Below are positions 18,706 through 27,324 of a DNA stretch of 64,000 bases, piece after piece. The notes under the pieces were generated by a model that was not told where the DNA came from, did not search any database, and saw only the letters and a program-made list of their open reading frames with translations. The position numbers and the translations under genes were made by a program. The stretch lies in NCBI GenBank assembly GCA_040881685.1, contig JBBECS010000019.1, positions 26,156-90,155 of the forward strand, written 5' to 3'. Origin of the DNA: Acidimicrobiia bacterium (GTDB taxonomy: Bacteria > Actinomycetota > Acidimicrobiia > IMCC26256 > PALSA-555). The first letter of the stretch is position 1. Every line of letters starts with the position of its first letter.

Positions 18706-19456
18706 TGAACCATTCGATGCCGAACGCTTCCCGGAAGAACTCCGGTGGCATCGCAAGGAAGAAGTGCGACTCGCCGACTTGGCTCGCGTGCTCGGCGAGG
18801 GCGGCGCGCTTGAGGTCGGCGAATTCGCGCACGTCCACCGTCGTCGTGATCAGCGCCTCGGGCACGCCGATCTTGATGTCCTCGGGATCGGTCACGCCGT
18901 CCGGCATCTCGATGCCGGAGTCGGCCAGCTCCGCCGCATGCGCCTTCATCATCCGCCGGATGGCGTCGGCGTTCATGGTCGTCTCGTAGACGCGGGGCGT
19001 GCCGGCAATCTCCGCCGCGCGCACGCCCACGCGGTGTACCTGGATGTGGTCGGGGTGCCCGTAGCCGCCGTTCTCGTCGTAGACGACGAGCACCTCGGCG
19101 TCCTCGTCGCGCAGGATGGAAGCCAGGCGATCGGCCGCCTCCTGCACGTCAGCTGACCAGAAGGAGCCCGGCGCGTCGTTCTCGGGCAGACCGGCCATCC
19201 CCGAGTCGTGGTACCCGAGAAACTCGACCCTCGCGATCCCGAGGATCTCCGCGGCCCGCGTCACCTCGTCCACCCGCCGATCCGTCAAGGTCTCCCCGGG
19301 GTCGAGGAAGCCGTCGGGCACCTCGCCGAGCTCGCCGCGGGTTGCGAGCACGAGCACCACCCTGCGCCCGGTCGACGCCGCTTGTGCGATCACGCCGCCG
19401 GTGGCGATCGTCTCGTCATCGGGGTGGGCGTGGAAGCACACCAGGGTCCCGGCCAT
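18635..19456 (-). CDS. PIG-L family N-acetylglucosaminyl deacetylase-like hydrolase (Mca/MshB type)
   Basis: This is a 273-residue zinc hydrolase of the LmbE/PIG-L family. The zinc and catalytic motif AHPDDE is at residues 10-15 and the third ligand is in the GHPDH segment near the middle. In actinobacteria this family includes MshB (mycothiol biosynthesis) and Mca (mycothiol S-conjugate amidase). The length and the VYDENGGYGHPDH region fit either, and I cannot separate them by eye. Its 3' end runs 71 nt into the antisense of the channel-like gene. The ATG at 19456 abuts a GAGGAG run. Confidence 0.87.
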   Translation of the reverse strand: MAGTLVCFHAHPDDETIATGGVIAQAASTGRRVVLVLATRGELGEVPDGFLDPGETLTDRRVDEVTRAAEILGIARVEFLGYHDSGMAGLPENDAPGSFWSADVQEAADRLASILRDEDAEVLVVYDENGGYGHPDHIQVHRVGVRAAEIAGTPRVYETTMNADAIRRMMKAHAAELADSGIEMPDGVTDPEDIKIGVPEALITTTVDVREFADLKRAALAEHASQVGESHFFLAMPPEFFREAFGIEWFIKRGAPSDLRETSLFEGVGSPGA

Positions 19457-19547
19457 CTCCTCATGGTCGCGCGCCGGTCGGCGACGCCAGGCCAGTCCTG
19501 GCGGGCCCTCGGGGCTGACCTGACGTGAGCGTCACACGATTCCTCGC

Positions 19548-19553
19548 TAGAGT
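19548..19553 (+). promoter_or_regulatory. putative -10 box for the branched-chain-type importer operon
   Basis: TAGAGT at 19548-19553 is identical to the -10 of the peptide importer promoter and matches TANNNT. The predicted leader is about 40-45 nt and carries a GGGGGGAA Shine-Dalgarno run just before the ATG at 19601. No good TTGACA-like -35 is visible. A small symmetric element, GTGA-GCG-TCAC (19525-19535), sits in the -25 region. Confidence 0.45.
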
Positions 19554-19600
19554 GCCGCCCAGTCGTCGACCGTTGGGTCGATCGAACCAGGGGGGAATGG

Positions 19601-20995
19601 ATGCGCCGAGTCTTGGCCGTCATCACGGTGTCGTTGGTCGTCGCCGCGCTCGTCGGGACCCAGGTGGTCACCGCGGGTGCTGGCGGGGGTGGGAAGGTTC
19701 CCGGCGTCACCAAGACAGAGATTCGAGTGGGCGGCTACGCCAGCCCACCGAACGACACGCTGAACGTCGCGTACCCGGACGGGTTCGATGGCACCGAGGC
19801 GTACTTCGACATGATCAACAAGAAGGGCGGGGTCTTCGGCAAGAAGCTGAAGCTCGTCGAGAAGGGCAGCGACCAGGGCCAGGCGTCGACCGGCGCCATC
19901 ACCGTGCGCTCGCTCGTGGAAGAGAAGAACGTCTTCGCGGTGCTGCCAATCATGACGAACTCGTTCACGTTGGGCGGCAAGTACTTGAGCGACAACAACG
20001 TTCCGGGCTTCGGCATCAACGTCGAGCCGGCATGGTGCGGCACCGCCGACGAGCAGGCTGTCATTGAGCGGGCGCTCATCGATAACAACGAGATCCAGCA
20101 GTGCCCCCGCGACAACCTGTTCGGCGAAAAGGGCTCGTTCCTGTGCTTCGAGTGCCCAGGCATCGCCCCGTCGTACATCGCTCTGGAACGCGGATACACG
20201 AAGGTGGCGGTGTTCGGCTACACGCACATCTCCTCGCGGAAGTGCGTCACCGGTGTGAACCAGGGCTTCGAGAAGTTCGGCATCGAAGTCGCGCACTCCA
20301 ACGCATCGCTCGAGTTCGGCTTCAGCATCGCCGAGGTCCAGGCCGACGTTCAGGCCATGAAGGATCAGGGCGTGCAGTTCGTCGCCACTTGCATGGAGTT
20401 CAACGGTGGCTTCAAGCTCTCGCAGGGCCTCAAGCAGGCGGGCGTCGACGACGTCGTCTTCTACGCACCTGAGGGCTACAAGCAGTCGACGCTCGACGAC
20501 GCCGGCGACGCGCTCGAGGGTTGGATCTTCCGACTCGGCTTCGCTCCCTGGCACGGGCAGGACCTGCCCAAGGGGACGAAGGCGTTCCTCAAGGCCATGA
20601 AGAAGAAGGGTGTCGAGCCCAGCGAGCACAACCAGGCGGGCTGGATCAACGCCGCGCTGCTCGTCGAGGGCATCAAGGCTGCCGGCAAGAACTTCGACCG
20701 ACAGTCGGTGATCGACGCCATCAACGGCATCACCGACTTCACCGCCGACGGCATGCTGCCGCCCATCGGCTGGCAGCCGAGTGGTGGCGGTCACGGTGCG
20801 GGTTACGAGGCCTGCGACGTGTACGAGGAGGTCCAGGGCGGCGAGTTCGTCACGATCTTCGGCCAGCCGGGCCAGCCGTTCGTGTGCTTCCCGCTCACGC
20901 CCGCGCTGCCCGACACGCTCGAGCCGTACTACCGGCCGCTGAAGTCAGGGGAGACCGCGCCGACGTTGGTGCCGGAAGCCGCTGTCCAGCCCTGA
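19601..20995 (+). CDS. ABC transporter substrate-binding protein, branched-chain amino acid type
   Basis: This is a secreted type I periplasmic-binding protein of 464 residues (Peripla_BP_6/LivK class). A Sec signal covers about the first 26 residues (VLAVITVSLVVAALVG, cleavage near VTAGA), without a lipobox. The mature domain begins with EIRVGGYASPPND and the typical AYFDMINKKGGVFGKKL. It is cysteine-rich for a Liv protein (WCGTADE, QQCPRD, FLCFECPG), suggesting disulfides and a non-standard ligand. It heads an operon with permease and ATPase genes. Ligands of the class include amino acids, amides, urea and aromatic acids. Confidence 0.9.
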   Translation: MRRVLAVITVSLVVAALVGTQVVTAGAGGGGKVPGVTKTEIRVGGYASPPNDTLNVAYPDGFDGTEAYFDMINKKGGVFGKKLKLVEKGSDQGQASTGAITVRSLVEEKNVFAVLPIMTNSFTLGGKYLSDNNVPGFGINVEPAWCGTADEQAVIERALIDNNEIQQCPRDNLFGEKGSFLCFECPGIAPSYIALERGYTKVAVFGYTHISSRKCVTGVNQGFEKFGIEVAHSNASLEFGFSIAEVQADVQAMKDQGVQFVATCMEFNGGFKLSQGLKQAGVDDVVFYAPEGYKQSTLDDAGDALEGWIFRLGFAPWHGQDLPKGTKAFLKAMKKKGVEPSEHNQAGWINAALLVEGIKAAGKNFDRQSVIDAINGITDFTADGMLPPIGWQPSGGGHGAGYEACDVYEEVQGGEFVTIFGQPGQPFVCFPLTPALPDTLEPYYRPLKSGETAPTLVPEAAVQP

Positions 20996-21054
20996 CCAAC
21001 AACACGAGGACGTTCCCGACGGTGACATCCGGCATCGGCAAATAGGTCGCGCGC

Positions 21055-23781
21055 ATGGACCAATTCGCCGACTGGGTGATCCAGGGTGTGCCCATCGGGT
21101 GCATCTACGGTCTCGTCGCCGTCGGGCTCGTCCTCACGTACAAGACCTCAGGTGTCTTCAACCTCGCGTTCAGCGGCCAGGCGTTCTTCTGCGCATGGTT
21201 CTGGTACGACCGCATCGAGAACCACGGCTGGCCGATCTGGCTGAGCTTCGTGATCACGGTGTTCGTGGTCGCACCACTCGTCGGTCTGCTCCTCGACCGC
21301 GCGCTGTTCCGATTCATGCGAACGGCGTCGTGGCAGGTGAAGCTCGTCACCGCGCTCGGCCTCGTCGTGGCCTTCCCCGAGATCGTCAAGGCGCTCTATA
21401 GCTACACGCCGGCCACGTTCGTCCCGAGCCTCTCCGAGACGTTCATCGGGCGCAGCCCGTTCGATCCGTTCCAGATCGGCGACTACACGATCCCGCCCGA
21501 CGCCGTGATCGTGGTGATCGTCACCGTGGTGGCGGCAGCGGCGCTCGGGCTGCTCTTCCGCTACACCGCGATCGGCCTTCAGATGCGGGCGGTCGTGGAG
21601 AGCCCACGCATGGTGGAGCTCGCGGGCGTCGACTCCGACCGAGTGGGCATGGTCGCGTGGATGCTCTCGAGCACCGTCGCCGGGCTTGCCGGCGTGCTCC
21701 TTGCGCCGCTGTACCAAGAGGTCAACGGCACGGCCTATCAGCTGGTGATCGTGGCCGCGATCGCCGCAGCTTCGGTCGGCCGGTTCACCAACATCCCCAT
21801 GACGCTCGCCGGGGCCATCGGCATCGCGTTCTCGGCGCGGGCCCTCCAGGACATCATCGGCGGGACGAACATCGCCGACGACATCCAGCCGTCGTTGCCG
21901 TTCCTGGTGCTGTTCCTGCTGCTCGTGTTCTGGTGGCGGCTTCGGGAAGGCACGGCGGCCGCCGATCCTCTTGCCGGCGTCGATCCGCCCCCGCCGGCCA
22001 TGGCCCAGGAGTACAAGGACGCGGCGCTCCAGAAGACGACGAGGATCATCTTCCCGGTGTTCATGCTCGGCTTCCTCGTGGTGATGCTCACGCTGGTGAG
22101 TGGTCCGTGGGTTGGCCGCATCACGCTCGCGTTCGTCTTCGCGATCATCTTCCTGTCGATCACCGTGTTCACGGGCTTGGGCGGGCAGATCTCCTTGGCG
22201 CAAGCGACGTTCGCATCGGTCGGTGCCTTCGGCGTGGCGCACCTCGCCCGCGACCTCGACGTGCCGGTCCTGCCCGGCCTGCTCATCGGCGCGGTGGCCG
22301 CCGCCGCGCTGGGCGCGGTCCTCGTGTTGATCATCGATGGTCTGCCCGCGCTGATCGGCCGCTTCACCGGTCGCGCGCCGGGACGCCTCTCAGGGCTCTA
22401 CCTGTCGCTTGCCACGTTTGCGTTCGCGTTGATGATGGACAAGACGGTGTTTCGCCGCGAGTCGGTGATCGGAGGCGACTCCGGCCTCGAGGTCAACCGA
22501 CCCGACGCAATCTTGGGCGATGACGAGTGGTTCCTCGTGGTCTTCGCGATCTTCGCGGTCGTGGCGTTCCTCGTGATCCTCATCCGCAAGGGGACCACCG
22601 GCCGCGCCATGGCCGCGTTGCGCGGCAGCGACCCAGCCGCGGCGTCGATCGGCATCAATGCCCGGGCGTTGCGCATGACGCTGTTCGCCTTCTCCGCCGG
22701 AGTCGCCGGCCTCGGCGGCGGGGTGCTCACGTTGCACGCACAGAATGCGACGCCGCGAGAGACGATCTCGTTCCTCGGGATCGTCTGGGTGGTGCTCGTG
22801 GTCACGCTCGGCGCTCGGACGGTCGACGGCGCCGTCAACGCGGCACTTGGCTTCGTGATCTTCTCGACGTTCCTGCTGCCGGAGCTCGGCTTCCGCCCCG
22901 AGTTCGCCATCATGCTGTTCGGACTCGGTGCCATCACGTATGCCCGTCATCCCGAAGGGATCGTCGAGTTCCAGACCCGCAAGAGCATCCTCTCCACGAT
23001 CCGACAGCGCGCCTTGGGTCTGCGCGCCAAGCAGCTGAAGCGCGAGGGCACGCTGCCCAAGGAGTACTGGCCGGTGCGACTCGCGGCGATGCCGGTACTC
23101 GCCGGCCCAGCGCTGTTCTTCGCCTACATCTTGATCGGGAGCCTGTTCACGGACGGCTGGCTCAGCGTGCGCAGCCCCACCATCCTCTTCTTCATCGTGC
23201 CGAGCCTGCTGTACGCGCTCGGGTGGGCCGTCGTGACGAGTGTGCGGCTCGAGCGGGATGGTGGCGTGCGGTTCGGTTGGCTCTACTTGGGCGCCGGGGG
23301 TGCGGTGGGCGCGCTCGTGGGCGTGTTCTTCGACAGCAAGGGCTGGCCGCTGCGAGGCAGCCTGCTCGACTGCGTGCTCGTCGGCATCGCCGCGGGAACG
23401 GCGGTTGTTGCCTTCTTCCTGTTGCCGGTGCACGTGCAACGCATCGCCAAGAAGCGCAACTGGGTCAGCACGCCGATCTCGTGGCACGCGGGGCGGGCTC
23501 CCGCCGGGTTCATTCTGTTCGGTGCTCTGCTCTTCCAACGGACCACGCTCACCGGCGGTACGAGCGGGAGCTTGTTCGAGCAGGGCAAACCGCCCGCGGG
23601 GTGGCCGGCGTTCTTTATCGTCACGGCCTTCGTGATCGCGTGGGTGCGCTGGGTGGCCGATGTGCAGGCCGCGGTGAACGAGCTCGCCATCGGGGGCGAG
23701 GGCTTCGAACCGCCCGAGGAGAAGGCCTTCGTGGCGGAGCGTGAGGTCGCGATCCCGGCGCCGACCGGAGGTGCGCAATGA
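21055..23781 (+). CDS. fused LivH-LivM branched-chain-type ABC permease with extra C-terminal membrane domain
   Basis: This is a 908-residue inner-membrane protein. Residues about 1-310 are a LivH-type permease (GLVAVGLVLTYKTSGVFNLA near the start). Residues about 330-650 are a LivM-type permease (FTGLGGQISLAQATFASVGA, then LRGSDPAAASIGIN). Residues about 670-890 form a third segment with roughly six hydrophobic helices that I do not recognise. LivH and LivM are normally separate subunits, so a single chain probably replaces the heterodimer. It starts 59 nt after the binding-protein gene and overlaps livG by 4 nt (ATGA). Confidence 0.9.
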   Translation: MDQFADWVIQGVPIGCIYGLVAVGLVLTYKTSGVFNLAFSGQAFFCAWFWYDRIENHGWPIWLSFVITVFVVAPLVGLLLDRALFRFMRTASWQVKLVTALGLVVAFPEIVKALYSYTPATFVPSLSETFIGRSPFDPFQIGDYTIPPDAVIVVIVTVVAAAALGLLFRYTAIGLQMRAVVESPRMVELAGVDSDRVGMVAWMLSSTVAGLAGVLLAPLYQEVNGTAYQLVIVAAIAAASVGRFTNIPMTLAGAIGIAFSARALQDIIGGTNIADDIQPSLPFLVLFLLLVFWWRLREGTAAADPLAGVDPPPPAMAQEYKDAALQKTTRIIFPVFMLGFLVVMLTLVSGPWVGRITLAFVFAIIFLSITVFTGLGGQISLAQATFASVGAFGVAHLARDLDVPVLPGLLIGAVAAAALGAVLVLIIDGLPALIGRFTGRAPGRLSGLYLSLATFAFALMMDKTVFRRESVIGGDSGLEVNRPDAILGDDEWFLVVFAIFAVVAFLVILIRKGTTGRAMAALRGSDPAAASIGINARALRMTLFAFSAGVAGLGGGVLTLHAQNATPRETISFLGIVWVVLVVTLGARTVDGAVNAALGFVIFSTFLLPELGFRPEFAIMLFGLGAITYARHPEGIVEFQTRKSILSTIRQRALGLRAKQLKREGTLPKEYWPVRLAAMPVLAGPALFFAYILIGSLFTDGWLSVRSPTILFFIVPSLLYALGWAVVTSVRLERDGGVRFGWLYLGAGGAVGALVGVFFDSKGWPLRGSLLDCVLVGIAAGTAVVAFFLLPVHVQRIAKKRNWVSTPISWHAGRAPAGFILFGALLFQRTTLTGGTSGSLFEQGKPPAGWPAFFIVTAFVIAWVRWVADVQAAVNELAIGGEGFEPPEEKAFVAEREVAIPAPTGGAQ

Positions 23782-24584
23782 CCGACGTGGCGACCACGGC
23801 GGAAACGGCGAGTGCGCCGAACGGGCGCGGCAAGCTGCTGGACGCGCGCCAGATCACCAAGCGATTCGCGGGCATCACTGCGCTGAACGCGGTCGACATT
23901 GACGTCGAGTACGGCGAGCTGGTCGGGCTGATCGGTCCGAACGGTGCCGGGAAGACCACGTTGTTCAACTGCCTGCTCGGCATGCTGCGCCCGGAGGAGG
24001 GAAGCGTGGAGTTCGACGGGCGGGAGATCAGCGCGCTTCCCGTCTACAAGCGCGCGCGCCTCGGGTTCGGGCGCACGTTCCAGCGCCTCGAGCTCTTCGC
24101 CGGGATGACCGTGCGCGATCACTTCCTCGTGACCGAGCGTCAGCGCAACGGCTCGGGCCGGCTGTGGAAGGACCTGCTGAACCTGTCGAAGCCCACCGCC
24201 GACGAGCACGCGCTCGCCGAGCGCATGATCGAGCTGCTCGAGCTGAAGCGGGAGGCCGACGAGCCCGTCGAGTCGCTCAGCCTCGGGCGGGGCCGCCTCG
24301 TCGAGCTCGGGCGCGCGCTGATGACGCAGCCGAAGCTTCTGCTGCTCGACGAGCCGTCATCGGGTCTCGACGTGAAAGAGACCGCGGCCCTGGCTGAGCG
24401 GCTGGCGAAGGTCCAGCAGGACTACGAGTTCGCGGTGCTCCTCGTGGAGCACGACGTGGAGATGGTCCAGAGCCTCGTGACCCGGCTCTATGTGCTCGAC
24501 TTCGGCACGATGATCGCGTCGGGACCCACCAGCGAGGTCCTCGGGAACGAGATCGTCCGCAAGGCTTACCTCGGAGACATGTGA
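23778..24584 (+). CDS. livG: branched-chain-type ABC transporter ATP-binding protein LivG
   Basis: This 268-residue ATPase subunit has Walker A GPNGAGKTT and Walker B LLLLDEPSSGLD. The ABC signature reads LSLGRGR rather than the usual LSGGQ/LSYGQ, so the signature loop is degenerate, although serine and one glycine are retained. The start is an ATG overlapping the permease stop (ATGA), with GGAGGTG upstream. It pairs with LivF on the cytoplasmic face of the fused permease. Confidence 0.92.
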   Translation: MTDVATTAETASAPNGRGKLLDARQITKRFAGITALNAVDIDVEYGELVGLIGPNGAGKTTLFNCLLGMLRPEEGSVEFDGREISALPVYKRARLGFGRTFQRLELFAGMTVRDHFLVTERQRNGSGRLWKDLLNLSKPTADEHALAERMIELLELKREADEPVESLSLGRGRLVELGRALMTQPKLLLLDEPSSGLDVKETAALAERLAKVQQDYEFAVLLVEHDVEMVQSLVTRLYVLDFGTMIASGPTSEVLGNEIVRKAYLGDM

Positions 24585-25375
24585 TGAGCGCTCCGACGAC
24601 CACGCCAGCCACGCCGAGCCCCGCGTCGCCGAACGGCGCTCCGCTGCTCGAGCTGCGCGACATCGAGGCCAGCTACGGGCCGTTCCGCTCACTCTTCGGC
24701 GTCTCGTTCGCCGTGCGCGAGGGGTCGGTCATGGCGCTCCTCGGATCGAACGGCTCCGGGAAGACGACCGTCGTGCGGGTGTGCTGCGGTCTGCTCAAGC
24801 CGACGCTGGGTCACCTCTTCTATCAAGGGACCGAGATCACCGGCCGGCGGGCGTTCAGGCTCGCCAGGATCGGCATCGTGCACGCCCCCGAGGGCCGCTC
24901 TGTGTTCTCGACGCTCACCGTCGAGGAGAACCTCGTCCTCACCTTCCGCCAGGTCTTCGGCCGCCGTGGCGCGCGTGCGGCAGCGCAGAAGGCCTACGAC
25001 CAGTTCCCGAGACTGGGGGAGCGGCGCAAGCAGGTGGCGGGCACGCTCTCGGGTGGTGAGCAGCGCATGTTGTCGCTGGCCCGGGTGCTCGTGCACGAGC
25101 CCAAGCTCCTGATCACCGACGAGCTCTCCCTCGGGCTGGCACCGGTGATCATCGACGAGGTGTACCAAACGCTCGCGACCATCCGTGAGCACGGCACGTC
25201 ACTGCTGATCGTGGAGCAACACGTGCACCAAGCGCTCACGCTGGCCGACGACGTGGTGGTGATGTCGAAGGGCCGGGTGGCGCTCGCAGGTCCGGTGGAC
25301 GAGCTCGGTGACGTGAGCGAGAGCATCCTGCCCGCGGTCCACGGCGAGGTCCCCACCGGCAACGGCGCCGGCTAG
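24584..25375 (+). CDS. livF: branched-chain-type ABC transporter ATP-binding protein LivF
   Basis: This is the second ATPase of the importer, about 263 residues. Walker A GSNGSGKTT, signature LSGGEQR and Walker B LLITDELSLGLAP are present; the family norm is DEPSLGLAP, so a leucine replaces proline. The ATG at 24584 shares its A with the livG stop (TGATG); a GTG one codon earlier is possible. It is the last gene before a strong terminator at 25393-25434. Confidence 0.92.
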   Translation: MSAPTTTPATPSPASPNGAPLLELRDIEASYGPFRSLFGVSFAVREGSVMALLGSNGSGKTTVVRVCCGLLKPTLGHLFYQGTEITGRRAFRLARIGIVHAPEGRSVFSTLTVEENLVLTFRQVFGRRGARAAAQKAYDQFPRLGERRKQVAGTLSGGEQRMLSLARVLVHEPKLLITDELSLGLAPVIIDEVYQTLATIREHGTSLLIVEQHVHQALTLADDVVVMSKGRVALAGPVDELGDVSESILPAVHGEVPTGNGAG

Positions 25376-25392
25376 CGAAACTCGCCCAGGAC

Positions 25393-25434
25393 GCGAGCGG
25401 GGCCGCCCCGGAGGGCGGCCCCTTTCCTGCTCGC
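25393..25434. terminator. strong hairpin terminator after livF, probably bidirectional
   Basis: A perfect 10-bp stem, GGGGCCGCCC (25399-25408) with GGGCGGCCCC (25413-25422), encloses a CGGA loop and is followed by TTTCCT. An outer pair, GCGAGC (25393-25398) with GCTCGC (25429-25434), can extend it. It lies between the convergent livF and secreted-protein genes and can serve both. Confidence 0.8.
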
Positions 25435-25454
25435 AGTCCCTTGTTGCGTGTGTT

Positions 25455-26015
25455 CTAAGCCAGGTCGGAGGGCGCCCCTTCGAGCAGGATCTCCGAGCAC
25501 GGGCCCGACTCCAGCACCGCCGGAGTACCGAGCGCGGTCAGGTTGCAGAATGCCTCAGCGGTGACCTTCCACTGCTTGCTGCCCTTCTCGAGGATCGCGC
25601 TCCCCGGAGGAGCAAGGCCAGGTGCGGGCTCGCCGCCGAGCACGAGATCGTAGAGCACATCGGCCGTCTTCTTGCCGGTGCACTTCACTTCATTCACCTG
25701 AACGGACGTGGTGGATGCCGCTTCCGCGTTCGCCGCGGAGCTCTCCTCGATGAGCGCGATCAGCGCCGGGCTCTCCTCCGGTGGGCTCATGTACTGGATG
25801 TACGGCAACTTATCCGCGGCCGTCGGCGAGGAAGCCCCGTCGAGGAACGCGAAGTACGCATTCTCGATGGCCTTGGCCGCCTTCTTCTTGCCCTTGCCCT
25901 TGCACAGTGGTGCTTTGGCCTTCTTCACCGCCGCGCCGCTCTCTCCGGCGATGCCGACCACGAGCGCACCCGCGGTCAGCGTGGCGATGAGCAGTACTCC
26001 TGCTCGTCTTCGCAT
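25455..26015 (-). CDS. secreted protein, possibly Mtb12/NTF2-like
   Basis: This is a 186-residue exported protein of unknown function. The Sec signal is RRRAGVLLIATLTAGALVVG with likely cleavage after SGAA. A lysine-rich stretch follows (KKAKAPLCKGKGKKKAAK), then a roughly 140-residue domain. Its order of elements (helical start, VQVNEVKCTGKKTADVLYDL, then KQWKVTAEAFCNL) resembles the NTF2-like fold of mycobacterial Mtb12-type secreted antigens. Four cysteines could form disulfides. It has its own promoter at 26081-26086 and GGGGGGAA before the ATG. The fold assignment is tentative. Confidence 0.8.
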   Translation of the reverse strand: MRRRAGVLLIATLTAGALVVGIAGESGAAVKKAKAPLCKGKGKKKAAKAIENAYFAFLDGASSPTAADKLPYIQYMSPPEESPALIALIEESSAANAEAASTTSVQVNEVKCTGKKTADVLYDLVLGGEPAPGLAPPGSAILEKGSKQWKVTAEAFCNLTALGTPAVLESGPCSEILLEGAPSDLA

Positions 26016-26062
26016 GTTCCCCCCTGATTCGGGCCCTCGGGATGAGGGTTCAGCCCTCGTGG

Positions 26063-26086
26063 CCTGACGATGGTGTCAGGAATATA
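26063..26086 (-). promoter_or_regulatory. -10 box with adjacent 6-bp inverted repeat for the secreted-protein gene
   Basis: On the minus strand TATATT (26081-26086) is a strong TANNNT -10. Immediately downstream is an inverted repeat, CCTGAC (26063-26068) and GTCAGG (26075-26080), with a 6-nt spacer. It would cover the transcription start, a typical repressor position. The -10 lies inside the 3' end of the upstream TetR gene. Confidence 0.5.
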
Positions 26087-26822
26087 GCCGGGGCCGAGCC
26101 GCGCCAGACCGCGGGCGGGCCCTTTCGGGTCCCCCCGCGGTGGGACGTCGGAGGTGGTCCTCTCGGGCCGCGGCACCGAAGATGCCGGCGTGCAGGACCC
26201 GGGCGAGGGTGGCAACCATCTCGTCGGCCTCGACCCGCACCTGGCGGGTCTCGAGGTAGTAGTTCGATCGCTCGATCATCCCGACGAACGCAAGCGCGGC
26301 GATCCCGGGGTCGAGCTCCGGGGCCGCCACCTTGAGCCGGGTGGCCAGCTCCTGGGAGAACTGCGCGACGAGGTCGCCGCCGACCTTCCCCATCTCACTG
26401 TCGACGATCTCGGCCTCGGTCCACGAACGGATCACTGCGCTGTGCTTCGCGTAGAGCTCGCGGAAGCGCCCGAGCCACTCGTGCAGGTCGCGGTACGCGT
26501 CATCGGCCAACCCGTCACCATCGAGTCCACCACCATGAGGAGCGAGATCGGGGAGCTCGCGGGCAAGATGAACCATCGACTCCGCCACGTCCACCGCCAG
26601 GGCGTGGAACAGGTCTTCCTTCGACGAGAAGTACAGATAGAAGGTTCCGTGCGAGGTCTCGGCTGCCTTGACGATGTCGTCCACGCGTGCGGCGTGGTAG
26701 CCGCGGGCCGCGAAGACCGCCGCCCCCGCTTCGAGGAGTCGCTCGAGCGTCCGTTGCCCGCGCGCCCGCAACTCGCGATTGCGGGCGGGTGTCCCTGCCC
26801 GCCGGTCCGCCACGGCTCGCAA
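26076..26822 (-). CDS. TetR family transcriptional regulator
   Basis: This is a one-component DNA-binding regulator of 248 residues. The N-terminal helix-turn-helix is in the region GYHAARVDDIVKAAETSHGT, followed by the FYLYFSSKEDLF signature. The C-terminal ligand domain is helical and ends in a basic, proline-rich tail. Start choice is uncertain: a TTG at 26822 or the GTG at 26813, neither with a good SD. It is divergent from the MaoC/SDR pair over about 60 nt, so control of those genes is plausible. It may also read into the secreted-protein gene downstream. Confidence 0.9.
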   Translation of the reverse strand: MRAVADRRAGTPARNRELRARGQRTLERLLEAGAAVFAARGYHAARVDDIVKAAETSHGTFYLYFSSKEDLFHALAVDVAESMVHLARELPDLAPHGGGLDGDGLADDAYRDLHEWLGRFRELYAKHSAVIRSWTEAEIVDSEMGKVGGDLVAQFSQELATRLKVAAPELDPGIAALAFVGMIERSNYYLETRQVRVEADEMVATLARVLHAGIFGAAAREDHLRRPTAGGPERARPRSGAARPRLYS

Positions 26823-26867
26823 ACTAGGTGGCGCCTGACGGGCGTGTCACCTTTCGGAGGCTCGCGA

Positions 26868-26873
26868 TACGCT
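26868..26873 (+). promoter_or_regulatory. putative -10 box of a leaderless MaoC transcript
   Basis: TACGCT (TANNNT) ends 8 nt before the ATG at 26882. No SD lies at a useful distance (GGAGG is over 20 nt away), so a leaderless start is likely. Confidence 0.4.
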
Positions 26874-26881
26874 CCGTCGCC

Positions 26882-27316
26882 ATGACCACGACTGCATCCA
26901 AAGCCCCGACGTTCGATTCGCTCTCGGAAGGCGACGAGGCTCCGCCGCTGTCCGAAGGACCGCTGACCCGCACTCACTTCGTGCGGTACGCGGGCGCGTC
27001 GGGCGACTTCAACCCGATGCACCACGACGACACGATCGCCACACAGATGGGCAACCCGTCGGTCTTCGGTCACGGCATGCTCACCGCGGGCCTGCTCGCC
27101 CGCCTGCTCAAGGACTGGTTCGGGCCGGAGGCGCTGCGCCGCTTCCAGATGCGGTTCTCGAAGCAGGTCTGGCCGGGTGACACGCTCACGTGCACGGCCA
27201 AGGTGACCGGCAAGCGCGAGGAGGGCGATGAGCGCCTCGTCGACGTCGAGTGCGCCGTCACCAACCAGGACGGTGTCGAGGTGCTCACCGGCACCGCGAC
27301 GGCCGTCGTCGCCTGA
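26882..27316 (+). CDS. MaoC-like (3R)-hydroxyacyl dehydratase, HadB-like
   Basis: This 144-residue single hot-dog domain protein hydrates enoyl-CoA/ACP or dehydrates 3R-hydroxyacyl thioesters. The catalytic signature YAGASGDFNPMH gives Asp42 and His47, and FGHGMLTAGL follows as in HadB and R-hydratases. HadB of mycobacteria has nearly the same length. The ATG at 26882 is chosen; the longer frame upstream would run through the promoter. It lies 8 nt before an SDR gene, a pair typical of fatty acyl or steroid side-chain oxidation. Confidence 0.88.
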   Translation: MTTTASKAPTFDSLSEGDEAPPLSEGPLTRTHFVRYAGASGDFNPMHHDDTIATQMGNPSVFGHGMLTAGLLARLLKDWFGPEALRRFQMRFSKQVWPGDTLTCTAKVTGKREEGDERLVDVECAVTNQDGVEVLTGTATAVVA

Positions 27317-27324
27317 CCGCCGGG

